Positions 43,961 to 53,098 of a DNA stretch of 64,000 bases are shown one piece after another. Position 1 is the stretch's first letter; each line of letters begins with the position of its first letter. The notes under the pieces were generated by a model. The model ran no database searches. It was not told the origin of the DNA and saw only the letters and a program-made list of their open reading frames with translations. The translations under genes were made by a program, and so were the position numbers. This stretch comes from Lacunisphaera sp. (GTDB lineage: Bacteria > Verrucomicrobiota > Verrucomicrobiia > Opitutales > Opitutaceae): positions 60,802 through 124,801 of the forward strand of contig SIBQ01000002.1 of the NCBI GenBank assembly GCA_009695095.1, written 5' to 3'.

Positions 43961-45475
43961 ATGCCCACGCTTACCGAGAATAAATCCTCCCGTCCGGCCG
44001 CGCGCTCCGCGGGCCGCCCGCTGCCCGAGCTGATCTTCGGCGACCTTTGGGCCTACGATCCCTCGCCCGAGACTGCCGACGCGAAACTGAAGCCCCGCTA
44101 CGACCTGTTCATCGGCGGCAAATTTGTGGCGCCGTCCACCGGCAAGTATTTCGACTCCATCAATCCCGCCAATGAGACGAAGCTGGCCGAGATTGCGCAG
44201 GCCAATGCCGCCGACGTGGACGCCGCCTACCAGGCCGCCCGGAAGGCCTACGACAATGTCTGGGGCAAAATGTCCGGCCGCGAGCGCGCCAAATACATCT
44301 ACCGCATCGCCCGCCTGCTGCAGGACCGCGCCCGCGAGTTCGCTGTCGCCGAGACGATGGACGGGGGCAAGCCCATCAAGGAGTCGCGCGACTTCGACGT
44401 GCCGATGGCCGCCGCGCATTTCTTCTACCACGCCGGCTGGGCTGACAAGCTCGACTACGTTGCGCCCGGCCGCAAGGTCGCGCCGCTCGGCGTCGTGGGA
44501 CAGGTCATCCCGTGGAATTTTCCGCTGCTCATGCTCGCGTGGAAGCTCGCCCCTGCGCTCGCGATGGGCAATTGCATCGTGATCAAGCCGGCGGAGACGA
44601 CGAGCATCACCGCGCTCAAGCTCGCCGAGCTCTTGCAGGATGCCGGTCTGCCCGCGGGCGTCGTCAACATCGTCACCGGCTTCGGCGACACCGGCGCGGC
44701 CGTCATGGGCCACGCGATCGCCGCGAAGGTCGCATTCACCGGTTCGACCGAGGTGGGCAAGATCATCATGCGCTCGCTCGCCGGCACCGACAAGAAGATG
44801 ACCATGGAGCTCGGCGGTAAGGCGGCCAACATTGTGTTCGACGACGCGCCGATCGACCAGGCGGTCGAGGGCATCGTCAACGGCATCTTCTTCAACCAGG
44901 GCCATGTCTGTTGCGCCGGCTCGCGCCTGCTCGTGCAGGAGACGGTCGCCACCGAGGTGCTGGCGAAATTGAAGAACCGCATCAAGGTGCTCCGCGTCGG
45001 CGACCCGCTCGACAAGAACACCGACATCGGCGCCATCAACTCCAAGGAGCAGCTCGCCACCATCGAGCGGCTCGTCGCCGTCGGGGTGAAGGAGGGTGCC
45101 ACGATGTTCCAGCCCGCGTGCAAGCTGCCGGCGAAGGGCTATTATTTCCGGCCGACCGTCTTCTCCGGCGTCTCGATGAGCCATCGCATCGCCCGCGAGG
45201 AAATCTTCGGCCCGGTGCTCAGCGTGCTCACCTTCCGCACCGTTGACGAGGCCGTGGAGAAGGCGAACAACACCGCCTACGGCCTCAGCGCCGGCGTGTG
45301 GACCGACAAGGGCTCGCGCATCCTGAAGATGTCCACCGAGCTCAAGGCCGGCGTCGTCTGGGCCAACACCTACAACAAATTTGATCCCACGTCGCCCTTC
45401 GGCGGCTACAAGGAATCCGGCTTCGGTCGCGAGGGCGGCCGCCAGGGCCTGCTCGACTACTGCCAGCTCGTATGA
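43961..45475 (+). CDS. Aldehyde dehydrogenase, N-terminal (catalytic) half of a split ALDH16
   Basis: 504 residues with a complete ALDH: NAD-binding FTGSTEVGK, catalytic Glu in MELGGK, catalytic Cys in NQGHVCCAGS. The first 40 residues (PELIFGDLWAYDPSPETA) precede the ALDH core and resemble the ALDH16 lead (IF..LEYGPVPES), as recalled from human ALDH16A1. Follows deoC by nine bases. Its matching C-terminal half is encoded by the gene at 46947-47813, after a transporter gene. Probably oxidises acetaldehyde. Confidence 0.85.
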   Translation: MPTLTENKSSRPAARSAGRPLPELIFGDLWAYDPSPETADAKLKPRYDLFIGGKFVAPSTGKYFDSINPANETKLAEIAQANAADVDAAYQAARKAYDNVWGKMSGRERAKYIYRIARLLQDRAREFAVAETMDGGKPIKESRDFDVPMAAAHFFYHAGWADKLDYVAPGRKVAPLGVVGQVIPWNFPLLMLAWKLAPALAMGNCIVIKPAETTSITALKLAELLQDAGLPAGVVNIVTGFGDTGAAVMGHAIAAKVAFTGSTEVGKIIMRSLAGTDKKMTMELGGKAANIVFDDAPIDQAVEGIVNGIFFNQGHVCCAGSRLLVQETVATEVLAKLKNRIKVLRVGDPLDKNTDIGAINSKEQLATIERLVAVGVKEGATMFQPACKLPAKGYYFRPTVFSGVSMSHRIAREEIFGPVLSVLTFRTVDEAVEKANNTAYGLSAGVWTDKGSRILKMSTELKAGVVWANTYNKFDPTSPFGGYKESGFGREGGRQGLLDYCQLV

Positions 45476-45479
45476 ACTT

Positions 45480-45557
45480 AGACAGAATGAACAGAATGTT
45501 CAGAATACCAACCGACAGGATTTTGAACCAATTCCGCTCATTTTGATAATTTTGTCC
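45480..45557. repeat. Short inverted-repeat element, copy B (78 bp)
   Basis: Ends AGACAGAATGAACAGAAT and ATTTTGATAATTTTGTCC are imperfect inverted repeats (12 of 18). It shares end sequence and ATTCCGCTCA with copy A at 7147-7213. Fills the gap between the ALDH and the transporter gene. Confidence 0.6.
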
Positions 45558-45563
45558 AAAAGA

Positions 45564-46931
45564 ATGTCTCACCAGCCCTATTTCACCGCCCCGCTCAAGA
45601 CGGACAAGATGCCCCCGGGCATCCCCTACATCATCGGCAATGAGGCCGCCGAGCGGTTTAACTTCTACGGGATGCGCGCCGTCCTCGTGGTGTTCATGAC
45701 GCAATACCTGGTGAACCACTCGGGCGCGCGCGACGTGATGAGCGAAAACGAGGCCAACCAGTGGTATCACTGGTTTGTCGCCTCGAATTATTTCTTCCCG
45801 ATGCTCGGCGCCATCATCTCCGATGCGTTCCTTGGCAAGTATCGCACGATTTTCTGGGTGTCGCTGGTGTATTGCCTCGGCAGCGTGGTGCTGGCACTGG
45901 ACCACACCCGGCTTGGCCTGGGCCTGGGTCTGGGCCTCATCGCGCTCGGCGCTGGCGGGATCAAGCCGTGTGTCTCATCACACGTCGGCGATCAATTCGG
46001 CACGGACAACCAGCCGCTCTTGTCTCGCGCCTTCTGCTGGTTTTATTTCTCAGTCAATTTCGGGTCTTTCTTCTCGATCCTGCTCATTCCCTGGCTGCTC
46101 GACAAATACGGACCCGGCCCGGCGTTTGGTGTGCCGGCGGTGTTGATGCTGCTCGCCGCTTTCGTCTTCTGGTCGGGCCGCTTCAAGTTCGCCCACATTC
46201 CACCCGGCGGGAAAACCTTCCTGCGCGACACGTTCAACCGCGACGGCTATCTTGCGATCGGCCGGCTCGCCATCCTCTTTGCCTTTGTCGCCATTTTTTG
46301 GTCGCTCTGGGACCAGAGCGGCGGCGAATGGGTGCTGCAGGCCCAGAAGATGAACCTGCATTTCGCGGGCATCACCTGGCTGGCGTCCCAGGTACAGGCG
46401 GTCAACGCCATCATGATTCTGGCATTCATCCCGTTGTTTCAATATATCATCTATCCGGCGGTCCACCGGGTCTTTCCGCTCACCCCGCTGCGGAAGATAG
46501 GCCTCGGCCTCATCGTCACCGGGGTGTCTTTCATGATCAGCGCGTGGATCGAGACCCAGATCGGCGCCGGCCTGAAACCAAACATCGGCTGGCAGCTCCC
46601 GGCTTACGCCCTGCTGTCCGCGGGCGAGGTGATGGTGTCGATCACCGCCCTCGAGTTCGCCTACACCCAGGCACCCAAGCACATGAAGGCGATCATTATG
46701 TCGCTTTATCTACTCTCCGTGTCCGCCGGCAACGCGTTCACGGCCCTGGTCCACTTCTTCATCGCGAATCCCGATGGCACCGTGAAGCTGCAAGGTGCGG
46801 CCTACTATAATTTCTACGCGGCCCTCTCCATCGGTTGTGTCGCCGTCTTTGTCTTTGTCGCGAAAGCCTATCGCGAGAAAACCTATTTGCAGGGTGAAAC
46901 GCCGGTGCCGCTGGCCGCTGCCGAGACCTGA
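45564..46931 (+). CDS. POT/PTR-family proton-coupled peptide transporter
   Basis: 455 residues with about 12 helices. The start IPYIIGNEAAERFNFYGMRAVL carries the E-x-x-E-R-F proton-coupling motif; second half GEVMVSITALEFAYTQAPKHMKA is the PTR2 signature. Imports di- and tripeptides. It sits between the two halves of ALDH16 in the deoC cluster, with an inverted-repeat element just upstream, and no gene here calls for a peptide carrier. Confidence 0.93.
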   Translation: MSHQPYFTAPLKTDKMPPGIPYIIGNEAAERFNFYGMRAVLVVFMTQYLVNHSGARDVMSENEANQWYHWFVASNYFFPMLGAIISDAFLGKYRTIFWVSLVYCLGSVVLALDHTRLGLGLGLGLIALGAGGIKPCVSSHVGDQFGTDNQPLLSRAFCWFYFSVNFGSFFSILLIPWLLDKYGPGPAFGVPAVLMLLAAFVFWSGRFKFAHIPPGGKTFLRDTFNRDGYLAIGRLAILFAFVAIFWSLWDQSGGEWVLQAQKMNLHFAGITWLASQVQAVNAIMILAFIPLFQYIIYPAVHRVFPLTPLRKIGLGLIVTGVSFMISAWIETQIGAGLKPNIGWQLPAYALLSAGEVMVSITALEFAYTQAPKHMKAIIMSLYLLSVSAGNAFTALVHFFIANPDGTVKLQGAAYYNFYAALSIGCVAVFVFVAKAYREKTYLQGETPVPLAAAET

Positions 46932-46946
46932 GCCATTCCTTTTATC

Positions 46947-47813
46947 ATGCCCCGCCTCCCCATCACCAAGACGCCCAAGGTTTACGTCGGCGGCGCGTTC
47001 ATCCGCTCGGAAAGCGCCCGCACCTTCCCGCTCAAGGATGCCGCCGGCAACTTCTTTGCCAACATCCCGCAATGCACCCGCAAGGACCTGCGCAACGCCG
47101 TCGAGGCGGCGGCCAAGGCCGGCCCGGGCTGGGCCCGGCGCACGCCCTACAACCGCGGCCAGATCATCTACCGGCTCGGCGAGATGCTCGAGGCCCGCAA
47201 GGCCGACATGGCCGACGCCCTCCTGATTGGCGGCGCGTCGAAGTCCGCCGCCGCGAAGGAAATCACCGCGACGATCGACCGGCTCATCTACTACGCCGGC
47301 TGGGCCGACAAATACGAGCAGGTGCTGGGCAATGTGAATCCCGTGGCCTCGCCGCACTTCAACTTCACCGTCACCGAGCCGATGGGCATCGTGGGTTTGC
47401 TGGCACCTGAAGAGGCACCGCTGCTGGCGCTCGTCTCGCTCATCGCCCCGGCCATCACCAGTGGAAACACGGTCGTCGCGCTCGTCTCCACCGCCCAGCC
47501 CTATCCGGCCATAGTACTCGGCGAGATGCTCGCGACCAGCGACCTGCCCGGCGGGGTGGTCAACCTGCTCACCGGCTTCCGCAAGGAGCTGGTGCCGACC
47601 TTCGCCACGCACACGCACCTGCGCGCCATCGGAGGTGTCGCCAGCGCCGACGAACGCAAGGCCATCAAGCTCGGCGCGGCCGACAGCGTGAAGCGCGTCA
47701 AGCTCTCGAAGACCGAGGAGCCGGTCGACTGGTTCTCGGGAAAGGCGCAGAGCCTCTACGACGTGCGCGACACGCTCGAGTTCAAGACCACCTGGCATCC
47801 CATCGGGGCCTGA
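46947..47813 (+). CDS. ALDH16 C-terminal half (non-catalytic aldehyde dehydrogenase domain)
   Basis: 288 residues. It begins KVYVGGAFIRSESARTF like an ALDH but stops before the catalytic Cys domain. The end (FKTTWHPIGA) and the order of motifs (DAAGN, AVEAA, PGWA, LLALVSLIAPAITSGNTVV) parallel the C-terminal domain of human ALDH16A1 (RTKALWLPMGD end). In ALDH16 the two domains are one chain; here they are two genes. A structural or dimerisation role for this half is inferred. Confidence 0.8.
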   Translation: MPRLPITKTPKVYVGGAFIRSESARTFPLKDAAGNFFANIPQCTRKDLRNAVEAAAKAGPGWARRTPYNRGQIIYRLGEMLEARKADMADALLIGGASKSAAAKEITATIDRLIYYAGWADKYEQVLGNVNPVASPHFNFTVTEPMGIVGLLAPEEAPLLALVSLIAPAITSGNTVVALVSTAQPYPAIVLGEMLATSDLPGGVVNLLTGFRKELVPTFATHTHLRAIGGVASADERKAIKLGAADSVKRVKLSKTEEPVDWFSGKAQSLYDVRDTLEFKTTWHPIGA

Positions 47814-47815
47814 GC

Positions 47816-48232
47816 ATGATCTCGAGATCCGACGCCCAACGCATCAAGGCCCAGGTGCTGGTCTGGTGGATCTGCTGGGTCTCGATCCTCGGTGGCTTGG
47901 TGGTGATTTATCTTTTTCTCGGGCGCGGCCCGCCAAAGCCGGCCGCCGTCAGTGATTTGCCGGTGAATCTTTCCGGGGTGGTGCCGCTGTTTGTGAGCAT
48001 CATCATCCGCTGGCTGGTGCTGCCACGCTCCACCAAGCTCAAGTCGGCCTTCGCGATGTTCATCACCGGCCTCGTTTTGGCCGAGGCCTGCGGCATGCTC
48101 GGCATTTTTCTAGGCGGGCCGTATCGCGACAGCCTCTGCGTGCTCGGGGTACTCGGTGTCACCCAATACATGCCGTTTTACGCCCGGCGATTCTTTGAGC
48201 CCAGAAGCTCGGGCTTCATCCCGAAGAACTAA
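47816..48232 (+). CDS. Membrane protein, unknown function
   Basis: 138 residues, about four hydrophobic segments (ILGGLVVIYLFLG, VVPLFVSIIIRWLVL, AFAMFITGLVLAEACGMLGI, LCVLGVLGVTQYMPFYA). Starts two bases after the ALDH16 C-terminal gene, so it may be the last gene of the deoC cluster. Confidence 0.7.
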   Translation: MISRSDAQRIKAQVLVWWICWVSILGGLVVIYLFLGRGPPKPAAVSDLPVNLSGVVPLFVSIIIRWLVLPRSTKLKSAFAMFITGLVLAEACGMLGIFLGGPYRDSLCVLGVLGVTQYMPFYARRFFEPRSSGFIPKN

Positions 48233-48596
48233 CGGTGGAACAAATGAAGCGCGACGGCATCAGCCGGCTACGCGCCGGCCGGTCGGCAAGCGGCAGGGGC
48301 GGCAGCTCGTGGTCGATGTTCACCAGGGAGGGCACTCGAATATTGTCGACCAGATCCGCCGAGACAAAACGTGGAGTGCTGACCAGCTTTTACAGCCGGG
48401 TGAAAGGCCAGCACGAGGAAAGCGTGTTACCGGCGGCCGTGGTCGCGGACAATTGGGTGGAGGAAGTCTGACAGCAGATGCTTATGGCATTTGGCAGTTA
48501 CCCTTAGCTTAGCCACCGGCCAACTGGAAACAAATCGTCCGGACATACATCGCCGCGAATGTCCGGGCGGCACATAGTCGCGTCAGTTGGCCAGTG
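48233..48596. other. Gap without a convincing gene, containing a nested inverted repeat
   Basis: A 78-codon frame beginning with a GTG at 48235 has no ribosome-binding site and an unlikely composition, so I do not call it. The right end contains a 75-bp nested inverted repeat next to the stop of the M1 peptidase gene. Confidence 0.5.
48518..48592. repeat. 75-bp nested inverted repeat
   Basis: Outer arms GGCCAACTG (48518-48526) and CAGTTGGCC (48584-48592), inner arms CCGGACAT (48539-48546) and ATGTCCGG (48559-48566). Both pairs are perfect. It may be a small non-autonomous element or a structured 3' end of the M1 peptidase mRNA. Confidence 0.55.
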
Positions 48597-51263
48597 TCAT
48601 TCCCGCGATTTGACGCGGGCCTTCACCCAAGCGTCGATGCCGGGCAATTCGCGTTTTTTCACGATCGCGAGGTGGCGGATGAGGTCGGCGGTCTTGGCGG
48701 CTTCGGCAAAAGCGCCGGGCGGGAGATTTTTCTTCACGAAGTCCTCGAGTTCGTCGGCGCGCCCGGCATCGCTGAACCCGTTCATGATGCGGGGCAGGTA
48801 AACGTTGCGGCCGAAAAAGGTGGTCTGCTTCATCAGGTCATCTAGGTGCTGGCGCGCAAAGTCCCAGGCGAGGTCAGGGTGATCGCCCTCCGTGGCGACT
48901 TGGGCGAGGTTGCGGGTGGATTCACTGACCGACATTTCATGGCCGAGAGTGAGGGCGAGGGTCTCGCGGACCAGGAGGGGGTCCTGCACGACCTGCATGG
49001 CGGCGTAGGCGCGACGTTTTTCCTCGGTGGTCAGGGCGGCGCGGGCCAGGGCATGGAGCTGGTCGTAAGTTTCGCGCGTGGCGTAGCGGCCGACGACGGC
49101 CAGCACGGGGCCGCGAAGATTGCCGGGCAGCGTGGCGGGATCCTGGAGGTAGGCGGCGAAGCGGCGCGTGCATTCGGCAATGACGGCCGGGTCGCCGCAT
49201 TGCCCCAAGGCAGTGACCAATTGGGCGCGCAGCGAAGCATCAAGCGGCGACTCGCCGGGCACCGGGGACCAGCCGAGGCGAGCGAGCAGCGGGGCGAACT
49301 GCCGCGCAATCCAGGATTGGTAAACCGCGCGGCCGGGCTGGTCGAGCTGGAGCCGATCGATGGCCAAGAGCCGGGTGAGAAGATGGGAGACGACGGGCTG
49401 GCTGCGGCTGCCGCTGAGCTGCTCGGCGAGATCGAGCCAGCTGGCCGCGGGCACGCGGCCGGCCTCGGCCAGCGCCCAGGTGTCGCCGAGGAGATTTAGC
49501 TGGTCGCCGACGGGCAGGGTGGCGATTTGCCGGCGGAGCGCATCGGTTAGCGAATCATCGTAAAGCACGCGGTAGAAGCCGGTGTTGCCGACATTGGCCT
49601 TGGGGGTGCCAGCGCCGGCGGGCCAAGGCGTGGTGGCCGTGCGGTTTTCAAGCAGAACGACGGAGGGCCAGGCGAGGCTCGCGGTGTTGGCGAGGATGAC
49701 GGGGATTTTCCACATCAGCGGCGCGGCGGCGGGGTCATTGAGGGTGAAGCGCAATTGCTCCAGCTTGAGCATGCGGCTCGCCCCGTCGCCTGTGCCCGAG
49801 ACGAGAATAACGGGGAAGCCGGGCTGTTCGGTCCAGCCCGCGGCCAGCGCGACGACGGGCTTGCCCGACGCTTTACCGAGCGCAGCCCACAGGTCGGCGG
49901 TGGTGGTGCTGGAATATTGGTGCTGTTTCGCGTAGAGCCGGATGCCGGCGCGAAAGGTGTCCTCGCCGAGATAACCCTCCAGCATGCGGAGGAAACTCTG
50001 GCCCTTCTGGTAGGAGATGACGTCAAAGGCGTCGTTGGCCTGGCTTTCGTTGGCGATCGGACGCTGGATGGGGTGCGTGGTCCGGCGGGCATCGAGGGCC
50101 ATCGCGTTTTCCTTGTTGGTGTTGGCGCGGAGCCACAGCTGCCAGTCGGGATTGAGGGCGTCGGAGCACTTGGTGCCCATCCACGAGGCGAAGCCCTCGT
50201 TGAGCCACAGGTTGTCCCACCACGCCATCGTGACGAGGTCGCCAAACCACATGTGCGCCATCTCGTGGGCGATGACCTGAAAAACCCGCTCCTGGCCCTC
50301 CTGCGAGCCGGTCTGCGGATCGTAGAGCAGCGCCGTGTCGATGTAGGTGATGCAGCCCCAGTTTTCCATCGCGCCGAAAGTGGCGAAGGCGTTGGGCACG
50401 GCAATCTGGTCGAGCTTGGGCAGCGGGTAGCGGACGCCGAAATACTGGTTGTAGTAGGCGAGGATGCGCTTGGTGCACTCCAGGGCGTAGAGTGCGGACG
50501 CCCGCTTGCCCTCGGTCGTGATGATGCGGAGCTGCACGCCGTCCTGCTCGCCCTCAACGGTCTCAAATTCACCCGCGTAGAGCGCGACGAGATAGCTGGC
50601 CATGGCCGGGGTGCGCGCAAAGACCACTTCCTTCAGGCCGTCCGCGAGCGGTGTCTCCTTAACGATGGGCGTGTTGGCGACCGCCATGAATTTTTTGGGC
50701 ACGACAAGCGTGATGTCGTAAGTGGCGCGATAAACTGGTTCGTCCCAGCACGGGAAGACGCGGCGGGCATCGGTGGGCTCGAACTGGGTGCCGAGCATGA
50801 GCTTCTCACCGGTGGGCGTGGGATATCTGTCGACGAAGAACCCCTCCGCACCCGTGCCGATTTTTCCACAGTAGCTAAGGGTGATGATGTGGCGGCCAGC
50901 GGGCAGCGGGGCCGGGAGGCCCAGCGTGAGCGTTTGCTTTTCGCCATCGAGCCGCACGGTGAGGGCGCGGGGTGACGCGGAGTCGTCCGCGAGCGCGGCG
51001 CTGGCGATGTCCAACTCGAGCGCGTTGAGCACAATCTCGCACACCGGCTGCAACAGTTCGATCTCGATGCGCGCGGTGCCGGTGGTGGTGCGGCTGATCA
51101 AATCGGGCTGGATGCGCAGCGTGTAGTGGCGCGGGCTAACGTCCTTGGGCAACTGGCCGGGGGTGTCGGCAAACGAGAAGGGGTTTTCCGCCAAAAGCGC
51201 GGCCGGCAGGGCGAAAATGGCGAGCAGGACCCGCAGCGGGTGCGGGCGGAGAGGGGAAGGCAT
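48597..51263 (-). CDS. M1-family zinc aminopeptidase
   Basis: 888 residues with a signal peptide (LRVLLAIFALPAALLAE). Exopeptidase motif GAMENWG and zinc site HEMAHMWFG plus NEGFASW 18 residues later. A C-terminal ERAP1-like helical domain completes the family. Exported peptidase releasing N-terminal residues. Confidence 0.95.
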   Translation of the reverse strand: MPSPLRPHPLRVLLAIFALPAALLAENPFSFADTPGQLPKDVSPRHYTLRIQPDLISRTTTGTARIEIELLQPVCEIVLNALELDIASAALADDSASPRALTVRLDGEKQTLTLGLPAPLPAGRHIITLSYCGKIGTGAEGFFVDRYPTPTGEKLMLGTQFEPTDARRVFPCWDEPVYRATYDITLVVPKKFMAVANTPIVKETPLADGLKEVVFARTPAMASYLVALYAGEFETVEGEQDGVQLRIITTEGKRASALYALECTKRILAYYNQYFGVRYPLPKLDQIAVPNAFATFGAMENWGCITYIDTALLYDPQTGSQEGQERVFQVIAHEMAHMWFGDLVTMAWWDNLWLNEGFASWMGTKCSDALNPDWQLWLRANTNKENAMALDARRTTHPIQRPIANESQANDAFDVISYQKGQSFLRMLEGYLGEDTFRAGIRLYAKQHQYSSTTTADLWAALGKASGKPVVALAAGWTEQPGFPVILVSGTGDGASRMLKLEQLRFTLNDPAAAPLMWKIPVILANTASLAWPSVVLLENRTATTPWPAGAGTPKANVGNTGFYRVLYDDSLTDALRRQIATLPVGDQLNLLGDTWALAEAGRVPAASWLDLAEQLSGSRSQPVVSHLLTRLLAIDRLQLDQPGRAVYQSWIARQFAPLLARLGWSPVPGESPLDASLRAQLVTALGQCGDPAVIAECTRRFAAYLQDPATLPGNLRGPVLAVVGRYATRETYDQLHALARAALTTEEKRRAYAAMQVVQDPLLVRETLALTLGHEMSVSESTRNLAQVATEGDHPDLAWDFARQHLDDLMKQTTFFGRNVYLPRIMNGFSDAGRADELEDFVKKNLPPGAFAEAAKTADLIRHLAIVKKRELPGIDAWVKARVKSRE

Positions 51264-51323
51264 GACCGATGCTCTCGATGCGACCCGGGGGAAGTCAACC
51301 CCCGGCCCGCACGGAATCCGGGC

Positions 51324-52310
51324 TCATCGATGATCGCGCTTCTTGAGGAAGCGGGCGATTTCCCGGGCGATCGGCATGGAGGGCGCAGTGCCGGGCTGCA
51401 TGACGGAGAGCGCCGCCACGGCATTGGCGTAGTGCGCCGCCTCGAAGATGTGGTGCTTGAACTTCACTAGCCCTGCGGCGAAACCGCCGACGAAGGCATC
51501 GCCCGCGCCGGTGGTGTCGGCCACCTCGACCTCGTGCGCCTGGATGCGCATATAGACATCGGGCTGGGAAACGAAGCTGCCGCGTGCGCCGAGGGTGACG
51601 ATGACCACGGGCACCTGCAAGCAGCGGCAGAGCCGGTGCAGGGCGTCGGCGGAAATCGCGCGCAGCCCAGCCTCGGTGAAATCGCCCGCGGTGTTGAACG
51701 GCGCGGTGCGCAGCAGCGCGGCGCACGTTGGGCATTGCTTCACGAGCGCGATGAATTCGCTCTCATTGGGGATAAGCACCTCGGTGTGCCGGAGCAGAGC
51801 GGGGTCAAACTCGGCGCGCATCGGCGCGGGATTGAAGACGGTGATGGCACCATTTCTACGGGCGGTGCGCAGGACAAAGGCCACCGTGACGTAATCGGAT
51901 TCGCCTTGGCAGACGACGACCTGCGCGGGAGCGAGCAGGTAGGCGGGGATGTCACGCGGGCGCATGCCCAGGTTGGCGCCGAGCGAGACGATGATCTGGT
52001 TTTGCCCTGCGGCGTTGACGGTGACGACCGCGGCCCCGGTGGCGTGCTTGGGCTTCCCGACAAAATGGGCGTGGAGGCCGGCCTGCCGGGCGAAGAGCTT
52101 GGCGCGCTGGCCGAAAGCGTCGGGCCCGACCGCGCCGACGAAGAGGGTGGAGACCCCGGCGCGCGAGGCGGCGACCGCCTGGTTGAAACCCTTGCCGCCG
52201 GGGCAGAGCCGGAAATCGCCCACCACGGATTCGCCTGGCCGAGGGAAATTTTTGGTGTAGAACGCGAGATCCTGGACGAAACTGCCGATGACAACGACCG
52301 AGTGTTTCAC
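51324..52310 (-). CDS. Ribokinase-like PfkB-family sugar kinase
   Basis: 328 residues from the GTG at 52310. N-terminal GGKGFNQAVAASR and C-terminal DTTGAGDAFVGG (anion hole and catalytic base Asp) are the PfkB signatures; the order and length fit ribokinase. Substrate is probably ribose or a related pentose. The M1 peptidase gene is downstream. Confidence 0.9.
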   Translation of the reverse strand: MKHSVVVIGSFVQDLAFYTKNFPRPGESVVGDFRLCPGGKGFNQAVAASRAGVSTLFVGAVGPDAFGQRAKLFARQAGLHAHFVGKPKHATGAAVVTVNAAGQNQIIVSLGANLGMRPRDIPAYLLAPAQVVVCQGESDYVTVAFVLRTARRNGAITVFNPAPMRAEFDPALLRHTEVLIPNESEFIALVKQCPTCAALLRTAPFNTAGDFTEAGLRAISADALHRLCRCLQVPVVIVTLGARGSFVSQPDVYMRIQAHEVEVADTTGAGDAFVGGFAAGLVKFKHHIFEAAHYANAVAALSVMQPGTAPSMPIAREIARFLKKRDHR

Positions 52311-52511
52311 GGTAGGGCAGCCTGAAGCTGATTCCCCCAGCATGGCAACACCCGACGCATCCGTTCATCCTGATGCCGGGCCGCTGATCCCGATCGGTCG
52401 TGCGTGCGGCGGTAATATCCGGCACGTTGCCGGCATGTCTCTTGCCCCCTCTGTCGCCTTCCCTCCGGACAATCTTGCCGTGCCCCCGCAGGCGTGGTTC
52501 GCTCACGGCCG

Positions 52512-52920
52512 ATGACGGCGACACCAGTCAACACCGAGGCCAAGTTGCAGCGGGCGACGGAGCGGCTCTATGTGCTTTGTCAGGCGGGCGGGTGGGGGAT
52601 TTTTCTCGCTTCGCAATTCGCCTTTTCGCGGGTGTTTGCCGACGAGAAGGCCCCGGTGGCGCGTGACCGGCTGACCGATTCGGCGATCATCGTTTTCATC
52701 GTCCTGCTGGGCATGCTGCTGACGCACTACACACGGCCCTGGATGAGCCGGTGGGGCTGGAAGCAGTTGGGCCAACCGCAGGCAGGTCATCAACCTCGCG
52801 TGGGTCGACGGCATCGAGCCGTGGTTCAGCGGCGGCCTGCTGGTGAAGCTCAAGGGCGGCCTCAAGGTCGAGCTGTCCCGCCGACAGGCGCAGGATTTCC
52901 GTGAGCGCATGAGTCTCTAA
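52512..52920 (+). pseudogene. Fused remnant of a LytS-type histidine kinase and a LytTR response regulator
   Basis: The first 85 codons (YVLCQAGGWGIFLAS..., MLLTHYTRPWMSRWGWKQLG) are the two-helix N-terminus of a LytS-like sensor kinase. Near 52772 the sequence jumps to the end of a LytTR DNA-binding domain in another frame (NRRQVINLAWVDGIEPWFSGG then ELSRRQAQDFRERMSL, stop at 52920). The kinase core and the receiver domain are gone. In B. subtilis natAB is controlled by the NatK/NatR pair of these families; natAB-like genes follow directly here. Confidence 0.8.
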
Positions 52921-52929
52921 GTTTTTCCC

Positions 52930-53088
52930 ATGAACAAATCAATCCCCTCCCATTTTAACGCCTCCGGTTTCGCCATCGGCTTAGGCGTCGGCGTCGCGCC
53001 TGCGGCGGCGCTGGGCCCGACCCTCGGCATCCCGATGGGCCTAGGCCTCGCTGTCGTGCTTGGCCTGACGACTGAGCGGAAGTGCTGA
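52930..53088 (+). CDS. Small glycine-rich membrane protein
   Basis: 52 residues with one long hydrophobic, glycine-zipper-like segment (GFAIGLGVGVAPAAALGPTL, then GLGLAVVLGL). It lies 9 bp after the kinase/regulator remnant and 10 bp before natA, so it is part of the same transcription unit. No function known. Confidence 0.65.
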   Translation: MNKSIPSHFNASGFAIGLGVGVAPAAALGPTLGIPMGLGLAVVLGLTTERKC

Positions 53089-53098
53089 GACTTCTCCC

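Noticed and set aside
42866..45184. Very long open frame on the minus strand across deoC and the ALDH gene
   Set aside because: It is antisense to two well-recognised genes and rich in His, Arg, Gly and Ala, as expected for shadow frames in GC-rich DNA. Only its last part (42470-42865, YciA-like) is real.
46947..47813. Calling the 288-residue ALDH-like gene a truncated pseudogene
   Set aside because: It begins and ends cleanly and its end matches the natural C-terminus of ALDH16, so it looks like a complete domain and not a broken ALDH.
48235..48471. 78-codon plus-strand frame after the membrane protein gene
   Set aside because: GTG start right after a stop codon, no ribosome-binding site, composition unlike real proteins here.
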